From assembly GCF_030247185.1 (NCBI RefSeq), contig NC_080571.1:922001-986000 (forward strand): DNA of 64,000 nucleotides, in the 5' to 3' direction. Shown in pieces: positions 56,501-64,000 of this stretch. A program made the translations under genes and the position numbers. The notes beneath the pieces were generated by a model. It ran no database searches. It saw nothing but the letters and a program-made list of their open reading frames with translations, and was not told the origin of the DNA. Position 1 is the first letter of the stretch, and each line of letters starts with the position of its first letter. This stretch comes from Malaya genurostris (taxonomy: Eukaryota; Arthropoda; Insecta; Diptera; Culicidae).

Positions 56501-59500
56501 AACAATTAATTTCTTTCCGATTGGTTTGTTCGCATGAAAAACACTTACCTAAACAGCTGGAGAACGACATCCACGATATGCTTCCATCCTTCCCGCATGC
56601 AGTCACCATGATCGTGTATTAAAGCGAAAACAGTTTTCATTGCCAGTTGAGCCTTCGCATTCTGCCCGAACAGAACGTTGGTCGTGATTTCATGTACGTC
56701 GATTGGAGGATTCAACAAGGAGGTGAACTTACAAAGCGTCAACACCAGGGCGTCGAAATCCCCGTGCAAACTGTAATGCGATGCGATAACTGCCGATTTG
56801 ACGAAACCGTTCATCGCTTTCTGATAGAGCGCGGTATTATCGGGACTTTTATCGAATATGAAACTAAGTGCTGCTAGCGTCGAGCCTTGGATAATGCGGA
56901 ACAGTTCGCGATCGTGATTTGGACCGAAAACGTGTCGAAACAAACCATCTTTGGTGGCACCGCGACGCAGCAAAACCTTCCACAGATAGTTCTCGCGAAC
57001 GACTCCCGTCTGCTCGGCTGGCATGACAATTTCTTCGTTTCTGTGAATGAAATTTTGTTGAACTCAGTAATCCATGATTTTGTATGATGTCAAATAAATT
57101 CATTCCAATTTGTTATACCAGTCGTCTATTCTATTCTATTCTATTAGGTTACGTGGGATCTTACCGGCACATATCAGTTGCGGTTTTCTACTGACCGAGT
57201 GTAGTAGTTAAATCTTGACCGAGAATTATTTATTTTTTCTAGTACGTTAGACGGAACTGGATATCGTGGATCTTCACCACCATCAGTAATAAATGAGGTG
57301 GTAAAAACTTGCTCAGGTGGTACTCTTCTTCGCATTCAGACGTCGTGGCTAGCAATAAACCAGCAGTAGTAGAGAACTGAATTTTTAGTTAAATTCAAGA
57401 ACTAACCTCAGAACCTAGATTCTTATCCACCTTATTCTGAAGTTAATTTTTATGTGAAACACATTTTTGTTTTCTATATATTAGAATAGAACAACTATTA
57501 ATATTATGTCACCATTTCATTGGAAATATTTCTACGTATTGATTTGAATGTTCATAGCTATGTACTTTTAATTGTATATCAATAATGTACAAAACGAATT
57601 CAAATCGCGACAAATAGAGTCTACATTCTGGGTTCGCAGACTCTCGTGCATTTGCGGATTCAAAAGTGTGACGATTAATTGAAAATGTCGATCATTAGAA
57701 ATTTGGTTTCCTTGTTCCACATCAATGGCTCGAACAACCCCATCTGGCTGATCGTTGTAGTTTTAAGTTTCGAATTTAGTTTCATACTTCTATTTCAAAA
57801 TTTCGTTCCAGATCACAGATTCAGAATTTAAAACTATGACTCTATAACTGAATCCTATTTAAGGATTTTGAAAATGGTTTCAAATTCAGTTGCTTATTCA
57901 GGGATTAGAATCCAGAGATATGATTTAGGATTTTTCAGAATTCATTAACAAAATTCAGGATATGAATTTTAGATCTGGATTCTGAAACTAAATATTGGGT
58001 CTGAACACCGAACCTTCATTTAAAAACTGAATTCAAACCTTTAATTCCTGAATTGAATTTCAGAATTTAATTCATCAATTCAGTCTCAGCGTCATTTCCA
58101 GAATTCAGAACCTATATGGTGGAACTAAATTGTGGATATGATTTCTGGAATTAGATGCTGGAACTGAATTCAGTTCCTGTATTAAGACTTGGAATTCAAG
58201 TTCAGAATTTAGTTCTATAACGCAATTTGGAAAATTCTAAAAATAACTTCAGTTTCTTACTTCTAGAACTAAATTTATTTCCTGGGTTTTTGATCTAGAT
58301 TCCGAAAATTTGCAGCTGAATTCGGAGCGTGCCCCAGATTAATTTATTAGTTCATAAATTTTAACAATTATAAACATTAGACAATTTACGCAAAGTGGTT
58401 TTTTAGAACCACTCAAATATTTCCTAAGGATTTTGAGTATTTCTACTAGTATCTAAATCTACAAAATTGTATTTGTTCCGTGTTATTTAATTGTATGGTA
58501 GAATATGTTTGCCGTCAATTAGTCGTACTGTAGTATAGATGCATCGTAAAAATTCTGGAAGCGAAGCAATGAAAGTTGCAAAATATACACAATCTAATAC
58601 GAATGATTATCTCTATCCGGAAGTGAGAAAGAAATATGTCAGTTTTATTCGTATTCACGTCCTCCAGTTATGTCTGTGACATTACCCACCCGCCTTTTTT
58701 GACATTAAAATGCCTTACTCTACGCTATACGGGGTCGGGTGTCAATTAACAGTTTCAAAAATAGCCGCGTAACCTTTTTCTGTCACAATTTTGAACGCTT
58801 ATAACTCAGTAATTTGTTGATGAATTCGTATAATTTAAATACCAATCGATTCGGAAACACTTAACTTAAACTTATGCGGTAACGTCATTTAAGTATTTCA
58901 ATTGCATACCATTGAAAAATTGGTTTGAATTGACCTATATTTTCTCGAACTAATGACAATCGCAGTGAATGATGTCAAACTCTCGTCCGATTTGCGCAGT
59001 ATGAACTATAGCACAAAAGGAAATCTATAAATTTATGCCCGAGTACATTTCTGATTTATGTACGATTCAGACGATCCGTCTTCTTCCGTCACCGTCACCG
59101 GAACGTCAGCCTCCGTCAAAATTAGTCAAATGAGTTTTCCCTTTGTGCATTCACACGATCCAGCAGAGATCCGGAACGTCAACGTCCGTCAACGGCAAGC
59201 TCCGTCAACATTTCTCCGAAAGAATATTTGACGGACTGTGATTATCGCACACATGCACGATTCGTATGATTACGGTATTGAGCTGACGTTTGTTATGTAT
59301 GTATTCGGTGTCAAGATCCCACTCTTAAACGAAATATACCACATATAAGTAATTGATCTTATCAGTAGATTTGCAAAGTACGTTACGTTGTTGAGTGGAA
59401 CGGATTGTTTTGTTCTTCCCTCTTTCTAGTTAATTTTGAAAGTTATTTATTCGATTAAAAGGTAGGAAAACAACAGATCGATTGGCTTCAAAAGCTCCCA

Positions 59501-62500
59501 GATTTTGTATTAGTGGAATAAAATTGTGCGAAACTAAGTTCTTCAAATTCTGCGTGTAAGAAAATGACATGACGGACACGGATAGGGAACCGGATCGTGT
59601 GAATCAGAATAACGGTGACGGAAGAAGCCAGACTGTCTGAATCGTACTTTAGTTTACCCATGGCTTATCTTGACTCTCCGGTAACTAGCAGGCCAACTTA
59701 GAATTATCGGCGATAGATTTTTCGAACCTAATTTGAAGCGCTTGTATCTCTGTGATTTATTGATAAATTTTCCTCATTTAATTCGAATTGTCATACTAGT
59801 ATAAAGATGTGTTCTTTATCACTAATTTCATTTTCGCATTGCGTGAGTCGTAATTGAATGTGTTTACTTCGATTTTCATAAATCTGATACTTTTGATTCG
59901 AAAGGAAAAATTCAACTAATTCTTTATGATGATCTGTAGCACTGAAAAGTGCTTTGAATGTTCGTCGTCTTGCCGGACTTTTTAGCTGCCTTTCCACTGG
60001 TTTTCGCTGCCATCGTGCTGACGGTGTCCCGTACATTTTTTTTACAATAAATATTTTATTTATTATCCATTTTGTTCGATATTTATATACAGTGGCTACA
60101 ATATTTTAGTGATACAGTTCGTATCTTTCCATCTATAGTATTATCTGCTTAGTCTAAGTTAATTTTATTTCCTATTGTTTCAGTCCTACATTGTTAGTGA
60201 CTTTTACTTCATGTTTGGGTAAATATCCTTGAAATTGTATATTTTTATCTACTTAACCTAAACTAACCTAACCTAACTCTAGCTGTAAAGTGCTCTAATA
60301 ATGGCATTTTCAGAAGTTGAACATTTAGTTTTGAGCTTATTGTGTGTGTGTTTTCAAATTTCTGCTCGATTGTTTCTTGTTCAGCAATTGTATGTAGATG
60401 AGAAGTGTTAGTCCTTGGAGGTAGATTCAGAATCATTTTTTAAAAATTGTTTTGAACGACTTGGAGTTTGTTTTTGTGACATTTTGCGTTATTTTTCCAA
60501 ACTGGAACTGCATACTCAATGACTGGATAAACTATTTGCCTATAAACAGCTAGTTTGTTTTCAGGTGATAATTTTGATTTTCTGTTAATCAATGGGTAGA
60601 GAGATCTGAATAAAATGTTGCATTTTAACACTATTTTGTCTACATGTGACCTAAAGAGAAACTTGCTATCCTGATCGGACGATAGCTCTTCGGACAGGTG
60701 GGATCCTTTCCTGGCTTCACATTGGCGACTTTCCAACTAGAGGGAAAGTAGCTAAGAACCAAACATTGGTTGAAAATCTAACGCTAAGTTTTTTTAGCTC
60801 TATGTTGAAAAAAGAGTCGGAACCCGGAGCTTTCATATTTTTTTACCTTTTGATGGGTTTTTTCAATTCTTCTTCTGTGATTCTATGATTAGCAGCAAAT
60901 ATAAAAGGCATTCTATCAACAGTTTCGACAGTGGCTGAAATAGTAGTTTCGTGAGAACTCACCATATCTTGACCGAGACGGTGGGAACTGACAATATGTT
61001 GACGTAAAGCAGTAGTTTTTTCAACCGATGTTATGAGCAAACAGTCATCCAGACGAAGAAATGGTATCGGTTTCGGCTTGTTTTTAAGAAGTTTAGACAA
61101 TTTCCAGAAAAGTTTAGAATAATTTTCTAGCTTACTGATATGGTCTAAGAATTCCCTGTTTTTGATTTCGTTCATTCTTTGTCTAATGATATTAGTGAGA
61201 TTATTAGCTGAAGTTTTCTTTTCCCTGAGTCCTGTTCTCTGGTACTGCCTTCGATAAATATTTCTTAACCTAATTAATGTTTTAGTGGTAGAACCAATGG
61301 TGATAGATTTACGGAATATTGGTATTTCTCTTATGTTTAGTTCACGAGCTCTGGCGATGGCACGTTCAACTTCGTTTAGTTGTCTGTCGATGTCCTCTGC
61401 TCCATTCTGGATGGCGATCGTAGTTAATGTTGTTGTCCACACGCTTGTTTTGGTCGTTTAAATCCGGTTGTTTGTTTTCCGTTCTGTTTATAGTACATTA
61501 ATCCGGCATCGCTGGTGCACTCGGTCGGATGGTAAAGGCACAACGTTTAAGTTTTTGGAAAAACGTTTTTTCGAGTGGCCCGCGTTATTGGAGGGAAAAT
61601 CACCGAACGAGTGTGGAATCAAAAAATAGTTTTTAAATCGTTTATTTTACCCCAAAAAATCATGTGATTATGTCTAGCAGCGGTGAAGTTTCCAGAGTTT
61701 TACGTACGGCGCTTGGAGTGAAGTTGAGGAGGAGTTTTGAGCTGCGACAACTTCATCGACTAAACATAATTTTTTTCTAGCCACGTGTTTTACTTTCCGT
61801 AGCCCGAGTTCTCCGGTTTCGTTTGTGGCCACTGTCTGCCATGTCTGCCACAACCCAGAAAAAATCATTGGATAACAGCCAGGCGTGTATTCAGATATCT
61901 GAAAGGTGCCAAACAATAGAAATGTACAGTAGCGAAACAGCGACAGAACTGATTCAAATTGTTATGTTCTTTCCAATCAGCAACTTACTGATACCCAACC
62001 GAAACCAGCAACTTTCGATAGCTTCAGAATGAGAAAAGATTCCTTGAAATTCTATGAAAATCAAGGTTAAGGACGATGATGAACTCTTGATTAAGTACTT
62101 TCTAACCAGACGCCTATTCTATCAAATTGTTGGTCATTGTCTTCTGTCAAGTAAAAAACACAACAAATTACCTGATTGAGTGATAAACGTTGATAAGCAT
62201 TTCCTGGTCGAAGTCGGAATTGCCGTTCAGCCCTCGAAGATTTTTCAAAAAGTCATCCACTGTCATCGGTACATTCAAACGTTTTGCATTGTAGTTGTGC
62301 TGGTCCATATTCAGCATAATGATTGCATACGCGAGTCTGAATGCAGCATCCGTGTTTGCGAACGGTTCATTGTTGCAACTCTGGAAGTGGAACATGAAAA
62401 AAATAAAACAAAATTAATTACGTCACAAACTGTTTAGAACTTGAAAGCCACACTGACATGCCAGTGATCCGCGAAATGCTCCATCACTAAAAATATTAAC

Positions 62501-64000
62501 GGAGCTTCCCCCGGCAAACGAAACGTTTCCAGATACAGCCTTAACGCCTGATCAATGGTCAATCCGGCAAAATCGAACGACTTGACGAAAATCTCCAGAA
62601 TCTTACTTTCCACATTTTTCTTTTTGCTTATGTACTCGCCAATCATTTTCTTATCCAGACCGGAATTTTCCCTCAAAAAGTGAGCTATTTCCAGGGGATC
62701 CAGTGTGCTGTTCAGGATTCCATTCTCCTGCAAGAACTGTATTCCCTTTTCTGGCCGTTGGTTGAACAGATCCGTTCCTTGAGTAAGGAGCCTTTTCTTT
62801 TTCTTGATAGCTGCCAATTCTTCGTGGTTCAATGCGGTGCCATCTGCGGCGGATTCCTGACTAACAATCTGACGCAATCGATCCTCATTTTGACTAGATT
62901 TTAGATATTTATTAATGTTTTCCACAACTACATCACTGACATCCGGATCTGAAACGAAAATAATCCTCGAAAGGCATTTGAACTAATTCGAAACAATCGA
63001 TATTTACCTTGGGGACTGAGAACACTTTGGTCCAGTAGCTGACTGGATTCCAGCACTATTCGTTCTACACTTGAACCGTTTCTTGAATGCCGCATGTAAG
63101 TGGGATTTTCGCCATTTTTTGCCTGAACACAATTTCGTTCGATTGCACTGATAATCGTCAGCAGAGCGTCCAGGGAGAGCGTGTGAACACTATAGATTGA
63201 GTGCGTTGCCGAGAGAGTGTTTTTAGAAAGCAACTTGGTCAAGTCTTCGAATAGATTGGAACAGTAAAGGTCACAGTCGTAGTTTATGTAGAGTTCCGCC
63301 GCGAAACCTGGTATGCGCCACAGTTGCAGGAGATTATCGAGAGCAAGTTCACGGGCTTCGTATAGAATCCGGGGATTTTCATTGACAACCAGATCTGCTA
63401 GTTTCGTGAGATAATACTCAAGTTGAAACTTGAGCTGCGAGCGTAACGCTTCGAACAGCAGAAAGCAAAGCTGCAAATCGGCAGCAAAAATGGAAATTCG
63501 TTCCGTAGCTAATAGTGCAAACAGATTCTTGCACAAATCGTCTCTTACGATAGTTAGCAAGGAATCGTACTTTCCGATACTATCTGCACCAACCTCAAAT
63601 GTTACGGTCAGTAGCGTTAGGCCCATGTGGATCATGACGTCGGTGTTTTGCTTGTCCAACGGATTGCAAAGGGAGATTAGAAAGCGAAATAGTTCGCGAA
63701 TACATGGCAATCCGTAAGGCAGATGCGGGGATTGGCCAACATTCTCTTCATCCTGTTGATGGGCAAAACAAACACCTACCGCATCGACCAAGGCAGGTGC
63801 CGGAGTCTCGACTGATTCTAGAGGTGGAACTTCCTGAAGCGACTCTAGACGAGTTTGAGAATCTGTTTCTTCGATGATTGGGTGCTGCTTCGGTTCCTGA
63901 CTACTTTTAGGTGTTTGGGATATTGTCCCTTGCATGTCTACAATCGGTCCAGCTGGTGTCGCTGGGGTAGTTGATAGTGGCGGAGGTTTTAATCCTTTTG
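53519..64000 (-). CDS. garz: Arf guanine-nucleotide exchange factor GBF1/gartenzwerg, 5' end outside window
   Basis: Activates Arf1 at the cis-Golgi for COPI coat recruitment (family knowledge). Nine exons in the window: 63008-64000 (continues right), 62458-62948, 62172-62380, 56549-57040, 55053-56484, 54894-54989, 54562-54831, 54378-54492, 53519-54318. All have GT/AG junctions and one continuous frame of 1631 codons. HUS domain: LPYGLPCIRELFRFLISLCN and on. Sec7 is split over exons 2-4: KKKRLLTQGTDLFNQRPEKG, the catalytic Glu finger in TFRLPGEAPLIF, then NTDAAFRLAYAIIMLNMDQH and MPAEQTG. HDS helical regions follow, with a Ser/Asp/Arg-rich linker (KEKRRRHRRAGSGKNSRNRN), and a Pro/Gln/Ser-rich tail ending GSEILFGEP. 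GBF1 proteins are about 1850-2000 aa, so roughly 250-350 N-terminal residues (DCB) lie beyond the edge. No damage seen. Confidence 0.97.
57590..57730. repeat. Dispersed repeat copy without the MITE
   Basis: GCGACAAATAGAGTCTACAT, then CTGGGTTCGCAGACTCTCG and GATTCAAAAGTGTGACG; matches 51.5 and 51.83-51.93 kb joined together. Confidence 0.7.
57800..58330. repeat. Low-complexity stretch built from GAATTCAG/TTCAGAATT words
   Basis: Dozens of variants of TTCAGAATT, GAATTCAG, CTGAATTC and GGAACTGAATTC occur without a fixed period. Non-coding; cryptically simple DNA. Confidence 0.6.
59060..59647. mobile_element. MITE with GTACGATTCAGAC ends
   Basis: GTACGATTCAGACGATCCGT and TCTTCCGTCACCG at the left are inverted at the right (CGGTGACGGAAGAAG, then CTGTCTGAATCGTAC). 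588 bp, rich in CCGTCAACG-type words, non-coding. Relic relative at 38397-38935. Confidence 0.8.
59938..59953 (-). terminator. Histone mRNA 3' stem-loop
   Basis: The minus strand reads AGCACTTTTCAGTGCT: a 6-bp stem with a UUUC loop, preceded by AA and followed by ACA, as in replication-dependent histone mRNAs bound by SLBP. Confidence 0.75.
59954..60034 (-). pseudogene. Histone H2B fragment (first ~16 codons fused to its 3' UTR)
   Basis: ATG at 60013-60011 reads MAAKTSGKAAKKSGKTTN. The first 15 residues match the insect (mosquito-like) H2B N-terminus. The rest of the histone (about 105 codons) is missing, and the sequence goes straight into the histone stem-loop at 59938-59953. A short histone-like leader (GGACACCGTCAGCACG) precedes the ATG. 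It lies immediately downstream of the poly-A of a LINE relic and inside a garz intron, so it is a retrocopy or deleted gene and cannot encode H2B. The 81-aa open frame in another phase (59791-60036) is spurious. Confidence 0.75.
60040..61442 (-). pseudogene. Jockey-clade LINE relic, RT core deleted
   Basis: The minus strand encodes an ORF2 linker region (60843-61442: NIREIPIFRKSITIGSTTKT, LIRLRNIYRRQYQR, ENYSKLFWKLSKLLKNKPKP, RITEEELKKPIKR) and, after a large deletion of the RT palm, the C-terminal region (60440-60736: HVDKIVLKCNILFRSLYPLI, NRKSKLSPENKLAVYRQIVY, PVIEYAVPVWKNNAKCHKNK). A 3' UTR with AATAAATAAAATA and an A8 tail (about 60040-60047) follows. Related in layout to the Juan-like element but a different family. 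Confidence 0.82.
61443..62171. other. Remaining garz intron sequence, no gene seen
   Basis: Probably 5' part of the LINE relic plus unique intron; short frames have no domain. Confidence 0.4.

Larger units (their letters stand above)
57041..62171 (-). other. Large intron of garz (5.1 kb) with transposon debris
   Basis: Lies between the Sec7 exons ending HSI(R) and starting (R)NEEIVMPAEQ. Donor GTAATTTG (62171-62164), acceptor TTCATTCACAG (57041-57045 on plus as CTGTG). It holds a repeat fragment (57590-57730), a GAATTCAG-rich stretch (57800-58330), a MITE (59060-59647), an H2B fragment (59938-60034) and a LINE relic (60040-61442). The other introns are 55-155 bp except one of 85-180 bp class. 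Confidence 0.85.

Noticed and set aside
59791..60036. 81-aa protein MYGTPSARWQRKPV…
   Set aside because: Out-of-frame reading of an H2B 5' fragment; the H2B frame is recognisable and the stem-loop lies within it.

Overview
The window reads as nuclear DNA of a transposon-rich dipteran, most likely a mosquito. The host genes have short introns with GT/AG junctions. The elements include a Juan-type jockey LINE, a BEL/Pao retrotransposon, an ITmD37E transposon and several mariners, and a histone H2B fragment starts with a mosquito-like MAAKTSGKAAKKSGK. The organism is inferred, not shown.

Host genes are few. (1) 2608-3166 (-): a two-exon gene for an unrecognised 120-aa protein. (2) 35467-36261 (-): an NRBF2-like MIT-domain autophagy protein with an 8-codon first exon. 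(3) 52425-52996 (+): a two-exon UPF0235/DUF167 protein. (4) 53519-64000 (-): nine exons of the Arf-GEF garz/GBF1, running off the right edge, with a 5.1-kb intron holding a dead LINE and a truncated H2B copy. UPF0235 and garz converge.

The rest is layered mobile DNA. 5-10.6 kb is a LINE split by three insertions: a 1.77-kb TIR element (itself carrying two MITEs), an irritans-type mariner and an ITmD37E element. Empty target sites are readable in a second copy of that LINE at 32-34 kb. 10.6-18 kb is fold-backs, degenerate tandem repeats and MITE-like repeats. 18-30 kb is a stack of mariner-like elements. 31-35 kb holds a mariner relic and two LINE families. 39.4-43.9 kb is a near-full-length, dead Juan-like LINE. 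44.6-50.7 kb is an apparently intact BEL/Pao element with 218-bp LTRs that differ at one base and a 5-bp target duplication.

The most striking signal is at 20289-22310, inside the 5' UTR of a mariner-like element. It is a tandem array of a 262-bp unit, five copies in one orientation and three in the other, forming a 750-bp-arm palindrome flanked by a 10-11-bp direct repeat. Every unit carries a complete hammerhead ribozyme: GUC cleavage triplet, CUGAUGA, stem II, GAAA, and a 6-bp stem III that closes the motif. Eight ribozymes point outward from the palindrome centre. This is a retrozyme-like satellite with type III topology. A decayed relative lies at about 27.9 kb.
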